Shown: positions 17,433 through 26,758, counted from the stretch's first letter. The stretch is 64,000 nt of DNA from Achromobacter aegrifaciens (GCF_902859735.1 NZ_CADIJY010000003.1:124001-188000); one strand, 5' to 3'. Program-made: numbers and translations. Notes: a model not told the origin generated them from the sequence alone.

Positions 17433-17460
17433 CCTGTCTCCTCGCTGCGAGCCGACAGGC
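17423..17460 (+). promoter_or_regulatory. Alternative hairpin switch after the mgtA leader ORF
   Basis: GACAGGC (17454-17460) can pair with GCCTGTC inside the leader ORF (17423-17429, 7 bp) or with a second CCTGTC just past its stop (17433-17438, 6 bp, enclosing a CTCG/CGAG mini-stem). A ribosome terminating at 17430-17432 would mask the first partner, so translation of the leader ORF could select the fold. Confidence 0.55.
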
Positions 17461-17759
17461 AGGATAGTCATCCTGGCCCGTACGGAGTCCGCAGCCAAGA
17501 ATCACCGGCCTGGCCCACGTCGCGTGCGCCTCTGCCGCCGGCACCGATTCCTCCGCTAGCTCCCATCCGTTTTCCGCACCCGGCGCATTTCATGCGATCC
17601 GGATACCGGCAACATTGCCCCGGCGCCTGCGCACGCCTGTACGCGGCGGTTTGACGGCTTTCTGCGCGAAAGCCGCGGACCGCTGCTGCCCGCGCGCAGC
17701 CAGCAGAGGGCAGGGTCGTCCGTGTCTCCAACAACTACACGTACAACCGGAGCACTCCG
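17461..17759 (+). promoter_or_regulatory. mgtA 5' untranslated leader
   Basis: About 300 bases with no supported ORF. The part near 17540-17600 is rich in C and T and poor in G, which would suit Rho loading, the mechanism used in the Salmonella mgtA leader (inference). GGAG eight bases before the mgtA ATG is the ribosome-binding site. Confidence 0.4.
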
Positions 17760-20558
17760 ATGTTCAAGTTTCTCAAGTCCTTCTTTACGTCGGCGGCGGG
17801 CCTGCGCCATAGCGCCAGACACTTCCGCCGTTCGCCCATGCCGGAACGCGGCGTCGCGACCGCCGCGGCGTCTTCCGACACCGCGCGCCATGCCAACCGC
17901 CAGATGCTGGACCTGTCGCGCATGGGCTTCGGCGCCCTGTTCGCCCTGTTCGGCAGCAGCCGCGGCGGGCTGTCCGAGGCCCAGGCCCAGACCGCGCGCG
18001 AACGCTACGGCGCCAACGAGGTCGACCACGAAAAGCCGCTCTCCTGGTACACGCATCTGTGGCTGTCCTATCGGAATCCGTTCAACCTGCTTCTGACCGC
18101 GCTGGCGGCGCTGTCCTGGCTCACCGACGTGCGCATGGCCGTGCCGGACGACCAGTCCTGGACGGCGGTATTCATCATCGGCGCCATGGTGCTCATCTCC
18201 ACCGTGCTGCGGTTTGCGCAGGAACAGCGCTCCAGCCGCGCCGCCGAGGCGCTCAAGGCCATGGTGCAGAACACCGCCACCGTGCTGCGCAGCGACCCGG
18301 CGACCCAGGCCGAGGGCGATGCCCGCCGCTATTTCGGCGTGGCGCTGCATGTCAGCGGCTCGCGCCAGATCGAGGTGCCGCTGGCGGAGCTGGTGCCGGG
18401 CGACGTGGTGCTGCTGTCCGCGGGCGACATGATTCCCGCCGACTGCCGCATCCTGAATGCCAAGGACCTGTTCATCGCGCAGGCCGCGCTGACGGGCGAA
18501 TCGCTGCCTGTCGAAAAGTACGCCACGCAGCGCAGCGAGACCGCCAACGCGCTGGAACTTGAGAACATGGCGTTCATGGGTACCAACGTGGTCAGCGGCT
18601 CGGGCAGCGCCCTGGTGGTCGCCACGGGCTCGCGCAGCTACTTCGGCCAATTGGCCGGGCGCGTCACGCAGACCAGCCGTGCGCCGACCCAGTTCCAGCA
18701 GGGCATCAACCGCGTGAGTTGGGTGCTGATCCGTTTCATGCTGGTCATGGCGCCCATCGTCATGCTGATCAACGGCTTTACCAAGGGCGATTGGATGGAG
18801 GCGCTGCTGTTCGCGCTGGCCATCGCCGTGGGCCTGACGCCCGAAATGCTGCCCATGATCGTCACGGCCACCCTGGCCAAGGGCGCCGTGCGCATGTCGC
18901 GCCGCAAGGTCGTGGTCAAGCGGCTGGACGCGATCCAGAACCTGGGCGCGATGAACGTGCTGTGCACGGACAAGACCGGCACCCTGACCCAGGACCGCAT
19001 CGTGCTGGAGCGCCACACCGACGTCTACGGCGCCAGCAGCGACGACGTGCTGGCCTACGCCTATCTCAACAGCTACTACCAGACCGGTTTGAAGAACCTG
19101 CTGGATGTGGCGGTGCTGCAGCACGCCGAAGTCGAGCGCAAGCTGGATCTGGCGGCAAAGTACCGCAAGGTCGACGAGATCCCCTTCGACTTTTCCCGGC
19201 GCCGCATGTCGGTCGTGGTCAACGAAACCGAGAATGGCCGCGAGCATCACGAATTGATCTGCAAGGGCGCGCTGGAGGAGATGCTGGCGGTCTGCACCCG
19301 CCTGCGCGTGGGCCACGAAGAGCATCTGCTGACCGATGCCCGCCGGGCCGACATCCGCCGGGTGACGGCGGACCTGAATCGCGACGGCCTGCGCGTCATC
19401 GCGGTGGGCGTCAAGGAAATGCCGCCCACCCAGCAAACCTACGGCGTGGCCGACGAGTCCGATCTGGTGCTGGTCGGATACATGGCCTTCCTGGATCCTC
19501 CCAAGGAATCCACCGCCCCCGCGCTCAAGGCGCTCAAGGATTCCGGCATCGAAGTGAAGGTGCTGACCGGCGACGTGGAGCTGGTGACGCAGAAGGTCTG
19601 CCGCGAGGTCGATTTCGAGGTGCGCAAGGTCTATCTGGGCGCCGATATCGAGGCAATGGACGAGGCGCAACTGGCCGCCGCCGTGCGCGAGGCCAATGTG
19701 TTCGCGCGGCTCACGCCGGCCCACAAGGAGCGCATTGTGCGCAGCCTCAGGGCCCAGGGAAACACCGTGGGCTTCATGGGCGACGGCATCAACGACGCGC
19801 CAGCCCTGCGGGCGGCCGACGTGGGCATCTCGGTGGATTCGGCGGTCGATATTTCCAAAGAGGCTGCGGACATCATCCTGCTGGAAAAGAGCCTGATGGT
19901 GCTGGAGGACGGCGTCATCGAAGGTCGCAAGACCTTCTGCAACATGCTCAAGTACCTGAAGATGACGGCCAGCTCGAACTTCGGCAATGTCTTCTCGGTC
20001 CTGGTCGCCAGCGCCTTTCTGCCGTTTCTGCCGATGCTGCCCATCCACCTGCTGGTGCAGAACTTGATGTACGACATTTCCCAGACCGCAATCCCGTTCG
20101 ACAATGTCGACGAAGAATTGTTGAAGAAGCCCCAGCAGTGGGACCCTGACGGCCTGGGTCGCTTCATGGTGTTTTTCGGTCCGATCAGCTCCCTGTTCGA
20201 CATCGCCACCTATGCGCTCATGTGGTACGTTTTCCAGGCCAATACGCCGGAACACCAGACGCTATTCCAGTCGGGCTGGTTCGTCGAAGGATTGTTGTCG
20301 CAGACGCTCATCGTCCATATGATCCGCACACGCAAGATCCCGTTCCTGCAAAGCCGCGCCGCGTGGCCGCTGATGGGCATGACCCTGCTGGTGGTGACGA
20401 TGGGGTTGCTGCTGCCGTTTTCGCCCTTGGCCGAGTACCTCCAGCTGCAGCCGCTGCCGTTGAGCTACTTCCCCTGGCTGATCGGCATCCTGTTGGCCTA
20501 TTGCACGCTGACGCAGTTCCTGAAGGGAATCTGGGTCCGCCGCTACGGCTGGCAATAA
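17760..20558 (+). CDS. mgtA: Magnesium-translocating P-type ATPase
   Basis: 932 residues, the length of MgtA/MgtB (P-type subfamily IIIB). Visible are the actuator motif TGES, phosphorylated Asp404 in DKTGTLT, the ATP-binding KGALEEM segment, the hinge GDGINDAPALRAADVG, and about ten membrane helices, the last four in the final 230 residues. The segment AIAVGLTPEMLPMIVTATL is the core MgtA transport helix. It imports Mg2+ at the inner membrane. A proline-rich leader ORF and alternative hairpins precede it; a porin follows. Confidence 0.97.
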   Translation: MFKFLKSFFTSAAGLRHSARHFRRSPMPERGVATAAASSDTARHANRQMLDLSRMGFGALFALFGSSRGGLSEAQAQTARERYGANEVDHEKPLSWYTHLWLSYRNPFNLLLTALAALSWLTDVRMAVPDDQSWTAVFIIGAMVLISTVLRFAQEQRSSRAAEALKAMVQNTATVLRSDPATQAEGDARRYFGVALHVSGSRQIEVPLAELVPGDVVLLSAGDMIPADCRILNAKDLFIAQAALTGESLPVEKYATQRSETANALELENMAFMGTNVVSGSGSALVVATGSRSYFGQLAGRVTQTSRAPTQFQQGINRVSWVLIRFMLVMAPIVMLINGFTKGDWMEALLFALAIAVGLTPEMLPMIVTATLAKGAVRMSRRKVVVKRLDAIQNLGAMNVLCTDKTGTLTQDRIVLERHTDVYGASSDDVLAYAYLNSYYQTGLKNLLDVAVLQHAEVERKLDLAAKYRKVDEIPFDFSRRRMSVVVNETENGREHHELICKGALEEMLAVCTRLRVGHEEHLLTDARRADIRRVTADLNRDGLRVIAVGVKEMPPTQQTYGVADESDLVLVGYMAFLDPPKESTAPALKALKDSGIEVKVLTGDVELVTQKVCREVDFEVRKVYLGADIEAMDEAQLAAAVREANVFARLTPAHKERIVRSLRAQGNTVGFMGDGINDAPALRAADVGISVDSAVDISKEAADIILLEKSLMVLEDGVIEGRKTFCNMLKYLKMTASSNFGNVFSVLVASAFLPFLPMLPIHLLVQNLMYDISQTAIPFDNVDEELLKKPQQWDPDGLGRFMVFFGPISSLFDIATYALMWYVFQANTPEHQTLFQSGWFVEGLLSQTLIVHMIRTRKIPFLQSRAAWPLMGMTLLVVTMGLLLPFSPLAEYLQLQPLPLSYFPWLIGILLAYCTLTQFLKGIWVRRYGWQ

Positions 20559-20571
20559 GTAGATGAGGCCC

Positions 20572-20593
20572 GCGGCGGGCGCAAGCCCGCCGC
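20572..20593 (+). other. GNRA-capped hairpin between mgtA and the porin
   Basis: Perfect 9-bp stem GCGGCGGGC/GCCCGCCGC with a GCAA tetraloop. There is no T-run, so it is not a standard terminator. It ends nine bases before the porin ribosome-binding site and may mark an mRNA processing or stability boundary. Confidence 0.6.
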
Positions 20594-20610
20594 GCGATCA
20601 GGAGAAACAC

Positions 20611-21714
20611 ATGAGAATCGCTACTTTTGCCGCGCTGATGGCAGTGGGCCTGGCCCTTCCCTTGGCGGGTCGCTGCGCCGAGACCGGGCAGGGGCTGACG
20701 CTGTACGGGGTGGTGGACGCGGGGCTGGCCGTCACCTCGGTCTCGGGGCAGGGCAGTCACAGCGGGCTGCTCAACGGCGGATTGACCGATACCCTGTGGG
20801 GCATGACGGGGGCGGAAGACATGGGCGGGGGCTGGAGCGCCAGGTTCCAGCTGGAAAGCGGCTTCGATCCCTCGTCGGGCAAGCGGGCCGACGACGACCG
20901 CTACTTCAATTACGCCGCCTGGGTCGGCCTGGGGCATGACAGCTTCGGCGACCTGCGGTTGGGGCGCCAGCACACCATAGGCCAGGTCTACGGCAATTCC
21001 CTGGAAATCGCGTCCTGGAAGGAAATGGGCATGGGTGCCACCTTCAAGGCGTCCGACAACTACCAGCTCAGCAACCTGGTCAATTACTACACGCCGGTAT
21101 GGCAGGGCTTCCAGGCAGGCATCGGCTATTCCTTCGACGCCGACGACCGCAGCCAGTTCAAAACGGCCAACAACAACCGCGCGCTCAGTCTCGGCCTGAA
21201 ATATGAGGATGGACCCTTGCTGGCGGTCGCCACCTGGGACCAGCTGCGCCTGGCCGACGCGCCGCCGGGCAGCAACGGACGGCCGCAAGCGGTCCAGCTG
21301 GGCGCTTCCTATGACTTCGAGGTGCTGAAGCTGTCCCTGGCCTGGTCGCGCCAGCGCAACGGCGATGTCGGGCTGGACGGGGGCGATCCCGACGGACTGG
21401 GCATGGGCCTGGGACCGGCTGCCTTCGTGCGCGGCGGCACGGTCGATGCCTGGCTGGTCGGGGCCAGCGTGCCGGTCGGGCCTGGCGCCGTGCTGGTGCA
21501 ATGGTCGCTGGCCCATCCGGACTGGCATTGGGACAACGGCATGACGGCGCGCAATGCGCAGGTGATGACGCTGGGCTATACCTACAGCCTGTCCCCGCGC
21601 ACGACGCTCTATGCCTTCGCCGGCTATGCGTCGAACTACACGCTGGACGACCAGTTCGATCCTGCCCATTCCCACACCACGCGGGTGGGCACGGGCATTT
21701 CGCACCGTTTCTGA
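20611..21714 (+). CDS. Gram-negative porin, OmpC-like beta-proteobacterial family
   Basis: 367 residues. A signal peptide of about 21 residues (MRIATFAALMAVGLALPLAG) is followed by the porin start LTLYGVVDAGL. The body is strand-rich with porin-typical motifs (RLGRQHT near 115, and repeated YxxG-type turns) and ends SHRF with the C-terminal Phe needed for BAM assembly. ATG with AGGAG eight bases upstream sets the start. It lies 52 bases after mgtA on the same strand, so it may be co-expressed to admit Mg2+ across the outer membrane (inference). Confidence 0.93.
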   Translation: MRIATFAALMAVGLALPLAGRCAETGQGLTLYGVVDAGLAVTSVSGQGSHSGLLNGGLTDTLWGMTGAEDMGGGWSARFQLESGFDPSSGKRADDDRYFNYAAWVGLGHDSFGDLRLGRQHTIGQVYGNSLEIASWKEMGMGATFKASDNYQLSNLVNYYTPVWQGFQAGIGYSFDADDRSQFKTANNNRALSLGLKYEDGPLLAVATWDQLRLADAPPGSNGRPQAVQLGASYDFEVLKLSLAWSRQRNGDVGLDGGDPDGLGMGLGPAAFVRGGTVDAWLVGASVPVGPGAVLVQWSLAHPDWHWDNGMTARNAQVMTLGYTYSLSPRTTLYAFAGYASNYTLDDQFDPAHSHTTRVGTGISHRF

Positions 21715-21810
21715 GCGCCGGGGCAGGGCGGGCCGGGGTCAACTACAATCGGCGAGTGCGGCGCATGGCGCCCGTCCTCGTACAGCCCCGACGTTTTCCG
21801 GATGGTTTGC

Positions 21811-22677
21811 ATGGATAGTCTCGAATGGCTCATACCCTGGGAGTTCTCTCCCACGCTGGTGGCCTCCTTCCTGGTGGCCATCGTGCTGTTCGTGCGCGGC
21901 CAAAAGGTCCATCGCGTGACCGCCGCCCGCAGCATCCTGTTCTGGACCGGCATGGTGCTGCTGTACCTGTCCATGCATACCCGGCTGGACTACTACGCCG
22001 AGCGCATGTTCTTCATCCACCGCATCCAGCATCTGGTGTTGCACCATCTGGGGCCGCTGCTGGTGATGGCGGCATTCCCGGGGCAGGTGATGCGCGCGGG
22101 CCTGCCCATGCGCTGGCGCATCCGCCTGCGCGACTTCCTGCGCACCGGCGCCGGCCGTGCCACGGTGGCGGTGTTGACCCACAAGATCTTCGTGCCGACG
22201 CTGTTTGTTTTCCTGGTGCTGGTCTGGCTGATCCCGTCGGTGCAGTTCTATTCCATGCTGGACTGGCGCCTCTACCGCCTGATGAACTGGTCGGTGGTCA
22301 TCAGCGGCTTCATGTACTGGAACCTGATCCTGGACCGCAGGCCCGCGCCTCCCGCGGCCATGACGCCGGGCGGCCGGGTCATTTCTCCCGTGCTGACGAT
22401 GCTGCCGCAAATGGTGGCCGGCGCGGTCATTGCCTTCACTGAAAGCGACATCTATCCGCTGTTCGAACTATGCGGCCGCGCCATCGCCATGTCGGCCCAG
22501 ACCGATCAGACCATAGGCGGCCTGACCATGTGGATTCCGGCCGCGCTGGTCGAGGTGATCGGCCTGATGGTGGCCCTGGGAACCTTGATGCGCCTGTCGG
22601 CCAAGGGGCGCTTGCGCAAGGCGGATCGCGATGCGCTGGCCCGTTCCAAGGCCCGTGCCCGCGCCGCTTCGGCCTGA
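21811..22677 (+). CDS. CtaG-like cytochrome c oxidase assembly membrane protein
   Basis: 288 residues with about seven membrane helices. It carries the histidine-rich motif of caa3_CtaG/DUF1404-type proteins: IHRIQHLVLHHLGPLLV near residue 70, plus conserved MHTRLDYY. The family is linked to copper delivery or cytochrome oxidase assembly. Another ATG three codons upstream is possible. No oxidase genes are nearby, so the role is inferred from family alone. Confidence 0.82.
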   Translation: MDSLEWLIPWEFSPTLVASFLVAIVLFVRGQKVHRVTAARSILFWTGMVLLYLSMHTRLDYYAERMFFIHRIQHLVLHHLGPLLVMAAFPGQVMRAGLPMRWRIRLRDFLRTGAGRATVAVLTHKIFVPTLFVFLVLVWLIPSVQFYSMLDWRLYRLMNWSVVISGFMYWNLILDRRPAPPAAMTPGGRVISPVLTMLPQMVAGAVIAFTESDIYPLFELCGRAIAMSAQTDQTIGGLTMWIPAALVEVIGLMVALGTLMRLSAKGRLRKADRDALARSKARARAASA

Positions 22678-22707
22678 AAACCGCGGCGGGTGGCATACGC
22701 CGTCAGC

Positions 22708-23556
22708 TTAGAAGCTCTTCGGCGTATTGACCCAGAACAGTTCCACGGTTTGCTCGCCGACGACTTTCCACGAATGAGGCCGTCCGCTCAGGAACGAAAT
22801 GCTGTCTCCGGCGCGCAAGGTCACGGGCGCCGCCAGATCGACCGTAATGCTGAATTCGCCGGCGATGACGTGTATGCACTCCTCTCCATGGTGCGTATAG
22901 GCGCCTTCACTGCGGGCGCCCGGCGCCAGGACCCATTTCTGGCAGTCGAGCGAAGGCAGGCTCGTCGCGAGCTGCAGGATCTGGATGCCCGCGCCGAACG
23001 ACGGGGCATGTCTTTCCTGGCCCTTGCGCACCACCTCGGCCGCGTTGCGCGACGGCTTGGGCGACACCTCCGACAGGGCCGTCAGCGACGTGCCATAACA
23101 GGTGGCAAGCAGCTTCAGGCTGGCGACGGTGGCCCCGCGGCCTGTCCGTTCAAAGGTGGAAATGAAGGACACGGGCAGGCTGGTTTCATCTGACGCTTCT
23201 TTCAGCGACAAGTCGGCGCTGCGGCGCGCGGTGCGAAAACGCAGTCCAAGCGCGGCGGCGTCAGCCATTTCACGGGCCTGGGATGCCGTGGCGCCTGAGG
23301 CGGTCGAGGGTGGCGCCGCGGACGCTGATCCGGCCTGCGACTCCTCCAGTACGCGACGGATCGCAGGCATGTTCAGGCCGTTGATCTGCCGCAGACGAAC
23401 GATATGGGATACCCGAGCCAGATCTGCATCTGAATAGATGCGCTGTCCCGTTTCGGTGCGCGCCGGAACGAGGAGGCCGTGTTGCTCCCATAGCCGCAGC
23501 GTCGAAATGTTCGTGCCCGTGAGGCGCGCGACGTCGCCGATTCGATACTCAGACAT
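22708..23556 (-). CDS. Three-domain regulator: MerR HTH + XRE HTH + cupin
   Basis: 282 residues. Residues 4-75 are a MerR winged HTH (YRIGDVARLTGTNISTLRLWE, then GQRIYSDADLARVSHI). A low-complexity linker follows. Residues about 104-160 are a lambda-repressor-type HTH (LRFRTARRSADLSLKEAS, then LPVSFISTFERTGRG). The end is a cupin_2 barrel (HHGEECIHVIAGEFSI, RPHSWKVVG). XRE+cupin regulators commonly control amine and amino-acid catabolism; the extra MerR domain is unusual. It is divergent from a flavin oxidoreductase and an amino-acid permease, its likely targets. Confidence 0.88.
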   Translation of the reverse strand: MSEYRIGDVARLTGTNISTLRLWEQHGLLVPARTETGQRIYSDADLARVSHIVRLRQINGLNMPAIRRVLEESQAGSASAAPPSTASGATASQAREMADAAALGLRFRTARRSADLSLKEASDETSLPVSFISTFERTGRGATVASLKLLATCYGTSLTALSEVSPKPSRNAAEVVRKGQERHAPSFGAGIQILQLATSLPSLDCQKWVLAPGARSEGAYTHHGEECIHVIAGEFSITVDLAAPVTLRAGDSISFLSGRPHSWKVVGEQTVELFWVNTPKSF

Positions 23557-23637
23557 GCGAGTGAAGTTCCTGTGCTGGTGCGGTGGATGGACCAGTGTGG
23601 CAGTTCGTACAGAATATATATAGATAAATTATATAAA

Positions 23638-23662
23638 TCCGATCCTTCATGATAGGACCGGA
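23638..23662. promoter_or_regulatory. Dyad between the regulator and the oxidoreductase gene
   Basis: TCCGATCCT and AGGACCGGA form a 9-bp inverted repeat with one mismatch around a 7-base centre, in an AT-rich 220-base divergent intergenic region. It is a plausible operator for the MerR/XRE/cupin regulator. Just downstream, GGGG-AAAG-CCCC plus a T-run (23669-23688) looks like a weak attenuator but its stem is only 4 bp. Confidence 0.45.
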
Positions 23663-23778
23663 CATATTGGGGAAAGCCCCTATTTTTTGCAAAAATCAGC
23701 TTCGATAGGATCACAACCTACAGAAATTATGTAGATATATTCAATTCGAGGCGCGGCTGGATTAAAGCCGCTTTGCTC

Positions 23779-25194
23779 ATGATCATTTCACGCCATACAA
23801 GCCAAGCCGAACCTTTCCTGCAACGCAGCTTCTGGATGCAGGAGGCGGAGCCCGCCATGCAGGCAAGTGCGCCCATGACCGGTAGCCAGGCCGCCGACAT
23901 CGTGATTATCGGTGGAGGCTATGTCGGCCTGTGGACGGCGTTGAGCATCAAGGAGCTCAGCCCTTGGTCCAAGGTCGTGGTCCTGGAACGCGACGTTTGC
24001 GGCGGGGGCGCTTCAGGGCGCAACGGCGGCATGGCCATGTCCTGGTGGCCGAAAATCGCTTCGTTGCTTGCTTTCGCGGATGCCGACGAGGCGCTGTTCC
24101 TGGCCCAGGCCTCGGAACGCGCCATCGATGAAATCGAACAGTTCTGCGGCCGCCATCGCATCGATGCGCACATCCGCCGCGGGGGATGGCTCTGGACTGC
24201 CACTTCCGAGGCGCAACAGGAGTCATGGGACGGCACGCTCCAGGCCTGCGCCCGGGTCGGCGCGCGTCCCTTCGAGTACGTACTCCCGGAGGACGTTGCA
24301 CGTCGAACCGGGTCTCGTATGCACAGGGCGGGCGTGTTCGAGCGCGGCAATGCCACGGTGCAGCCGGCACGGTTGGTGCGCGGTATGCGCAGGGTGGCCC
24401 TGGAGCGCGGCATCGTGATCCACGAGAACACGCCGGTGCTGGAGTTGAGCGACGGCTATCCGGCGGTGATCCGCAGCGCCTTGGGCACCATGCTGGCCAA
24501 AAGCGTCGTGCTGGCGACGAATGCATGGGCCGCGGCCATTCCTGAAATCTCAAGGCTGATCGTGCCCGTCAACAGTTCCATCGTCGTGACGCAGGCGATC
24601 CCCGAGCGCCTGGCTTCCCTGGGCTGGACCGGAGGCGAAGCCATCACCGATTCGCAGTTGATGGTCGGGTATTACCGGACCACAAGAGACGGGCGGATCG
24701 CGTACGGCAAGGGTACGGGGGCGCTTTCCCGGGGAGGCGTCATCGACGCCACCTTCAGCCGCCACGAAGAAAGCTGCCGGATGGCGGAACAGGATTTCCG
24801 CCGCGCCTACCCGATGCTTGCCGATGTGCGCGTCTCGCATGCGTGGTCGGGCCCGATTGATCGGACTTACGACAGCCTGCCCGTTTTCGGCACCTTGTCC
24901 GGTACGGGGCACATCCACTACGGAGTGGGTTGGAGCGGCAACGGCGTCGCTCCCAGCCTGTTGGGCGGCAGGATTCTGGCGAGCCTGGCGCTGGATCGCA
25001 ACGATTCTTGGCGCCGCTGCGCCCTGGTTGGCCGCAAGCCCAAGCGGTTTCCGCCCGAACCCATCAAGTACTTCGGCGGTTCGCTGGTCCGCAACGCCGT
25101 ACGCAGAAAGGAAGCGCGCGAAGCGCGGGATCTTGCGCCGCGCTGGCTGGACGCGCTCCTGGCCGGGTTCGCGCCCGCGGGACTTGAAGATTAG
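23779..25194 (+). CDS. DAO-family FAD-dependent amine/amino-acid oxidoreductase
   Basis: 471 residues. The Rossmann FAD motif IVIIGGGYVGLWTA is near residue 40, followed by the LERDVCGGGASGRNGG loop typical of gamma-glutamylputrescine oxidase and DadA-like enzymes. The C-terminal FAD-contact motif HYGVGWSGNGVAPS is present. A leader of about 35 residues is not conserved, so a start at a later ATG is possible. Followed by an APC permease, it probably oxidises the imported amine or amino acid. The substrate is not readable from sequence. Confidence 0.85.
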   Translation: MIISRHTSQAEPFLQRSFWMQEAEPAMQASAPMTGSQAADIVIIGGGYVGLWTALSIKELSPWSKVVVLERDVCGGGASGRNGGMAMSWWPKIASLLAFADADEALFLAQASERAIDEIEQFCGRHRIDAHIRRGGWLWTATSEAQQESWDGTLQACARVGARPFEYVLPEDVARRTGSRMHRAGVFERGNATVQPARLVRGMRRVALERGIVIHENTPVLELSDGYPAVIRSALGTMLAKSVVLATNAWAAAIPEISRLIVPVNSSIVVTQAIPERLASLGWTGGEAITDSQLMVGYYRTTRDGRIAYGKGTGALSRGGVIDATFSRHEESCRMAEQDFRRAYPMLADVRVSHAWSGPIDRTYDSLPVFGTLSGTGHIHYGVGWSGNGVAPSLLGGRILASLALDRNDSWRRCALVGRKPKRFPPEPIKYFGGSLVRNAVRRKEAREARDLAPRWLDALLAGFAPAGLED

Positions 25195-25278
25195 GGTCAG
25201 GCGCGCCCTGCATCAGGCCTGTGCGGAAAAAACAAAACAAGCGCGTTCCATACCGGGGGCGCGGTCAAAGGAGAAAGC

Positions 25279-26724
25279 ATGTCTAAGGGTGAGGGACTCA
25301 AGGGTGGGCTGCAATCGCGCCACATGACGATGATTTCCATTGCCGGGGTCATCGGCGCGGCCTTGTTTGTGGGGTCCGGCAAGCAGATCGCGCTGGCCGG
25401 ACCCGCAGTGATCCTGGCTTATCTGGGCGGCGGGATCCTGGTGTTTCTAGTCATGCGCATGCTGGGCGAGATGGCCGTGGCCCAGCCCGATACCGGTTCC
25501 TTTTCGACTTACGCGGATCGCGCTATCGGGCGCTGGGCGGATTTCACCATCGGTTGGCTGTATTGGTACTTCTGGGCGCTGCTGATGGGGTGGGAAGCCT
25601 ATGTCGCGGGACAGATTCTGCATGGCTGGTTCCCCGTGGCGCCCAATTGGGTCTACGCGCTGCTCCTGACGCTTGGGTTGATAGGCGTCAACTTCATGAA
25701 CGTCAGGAACTACGGGGAATTCGAGTTTTGGTTCGGCCTGATCAAAGTGGTGGCCACCGTCTTGTTCCTGGTGGTCGGAACGCTGGCGGTTGTGCACCTG
25801 TGGCCCTTTGGCGATGCCGGCGGCATGTCCAATCTCGCCGATCGGGGTTTCATGCCCAATGGGCCCGGCGCCGTGGTCACCGCATTGCTGGGCATCATGT
25901 TCGCAATGATGGGCGCGGAAGTCGTCACGGTGGCGGCGGGAGAGACCTCCGAGCCCGGTGGCCAAATCGTGAAAGCCATCCGATCGGTGGTCTGGCGGAT
26001 CTGCCTGTTCTATGTAGGGTCCATCTTTCTGGTGGTTTGCCTGGTGCCCTACGACACGCCCGCCCTGGTCGACCCGACGCGTGGCAGCTACAACGTGGTG
26101 CTGGACGCGATGGGCATTCCCTACGCACAATTGATCGTCAACGCCATCGTGCTGACTTCGGTCTGCAGCTGCTTCAACTCGGCGCTTTACGTCTCGTCGC
26201 GCATGCTCTATTCATTGGCCCGTCGCGGCGACGCGCATCGCATCATGGCCGTTACTGGCGTTTCGTCCGGTGCGCCGTACGTGGGCGTGGTCATATCCAG
26301 CGTGTTCGCATTCGTTGCCGTCTACATGATGGCGACGTCCTCGATGGACCTGTACGACGTCCTCATGCAAACCACGGGCTGCGTAGCGCTGTTCGTCTAC
26401 CTGACCATCGCATGCTGCCAACTGCGCATGCGGCAGCGCCTGCAGGCTCAGGGAGCCGAACTGAAGTTCAAGATGTGGTTGTTTCCCTGGCTGACCTGGG
26501 CGGTCATCCTGTTCATCTGCGCAGCCTTGCTGACGATGGTGCTGGAGGGTACGTACCGCCAGGAGGTGCTGTACACGTCCGCACTGGGCGCCGTGATCGT
26601 CCTGATGGGCGTGGCGGCACAGCGCTTTGGCATCGGCGGGCCGAAGGCCCATGAGCCCTCGGCGCGGAAGATTCTGGAACAAGGCTTCAACGGCCGGCGC
26701 GAGGCCGCGGCGCTCAAGCCTTGA
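25279..26724 (+). CDS. APC-superfamily amino acid permease (GabP/AnsP type)
   Basis: 481 residues with about twelve membrane helices. The amino acid transporter signature is visible: HMTMISIAGVIGAALFVGSG at the start of helix 1, then MLGEMAVAQPDTGSFSTYADRAIGRWADFTIGW split over the following loop. GABA, asparagine and aromatic permeases share it. Short gap after the oxidoreductase with GGAG near the ATG, so it probably belongs to the same operon and supplies that enzyme's substrate. Confidence 0.9.
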   Translation: MSKGEGLKGGLQSRHMTMISIAGVIGAALFVGSGKQIALAGPAVILAYLGGGILVFLVMRMLGEMAVAQPDTGSFSTYADRAIGRWADFTIGWLYWYFWALLMGWEAYVAGQILHGWFPVAPNWVYALLLTLGLIGVNFMNVRNYGEFEFWFGLIKVVATVLFLVVGTLAVVHLWPFGDAGGMSNLADRGFMPNGPGAVVTALLGIMFAMMGAEVVTVAAGETSEPGGQIVKAIRSVVWRICLFYVGSIFLVVCLVPYDTPALVDPTRGSYNVVLDAMGIPYAQLIVNAIVLTSVCSCFNSALYVSSRMLYSLARRGDAHRIMAVTGVSSGAPYVGVVISSVFAFVAVYMMATSSMDLYDVLMQTTGCVALFVYLTIACCQLRMRQRLQAQGAELKFKMWLFPWLTWAVILFICAALLTMVLEGTYRQEVLYTSALGAVIVLMGVAAQRFGIGGPKAHEPSARKILEQGFNGRREAAALKP

Positions 26725-26732
26725 CGCGGCAC

Positions 26733-26758
26733 GAATAGCCGCAGGCTTGCGGCTATTC
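26733..26758. terminator. Bidirectional hairpin between convergent genes
   Basis: Perfect 11-bp stem GAATAGCCGCA/TGCGGCTATTC with a 4-base loop, overlapping the last codons of galU. No T-run on either side, so termination strength is uncertain. Confidence 0.55.

Noticed and set aside
17556-20255. 899-codon minus-strand open frame opposite mgtA
   Set aside because: Rich in His, Gln, Arg and Gly with no recognisable motif; the plus strand carries all MgtA signatures.
23669-23688. Intrinsic terminator before the oxidoreductase gene
   Set aside because: The stem is only 4 bp, so it is noted as a weak attenuator candidate and not as a terminator.
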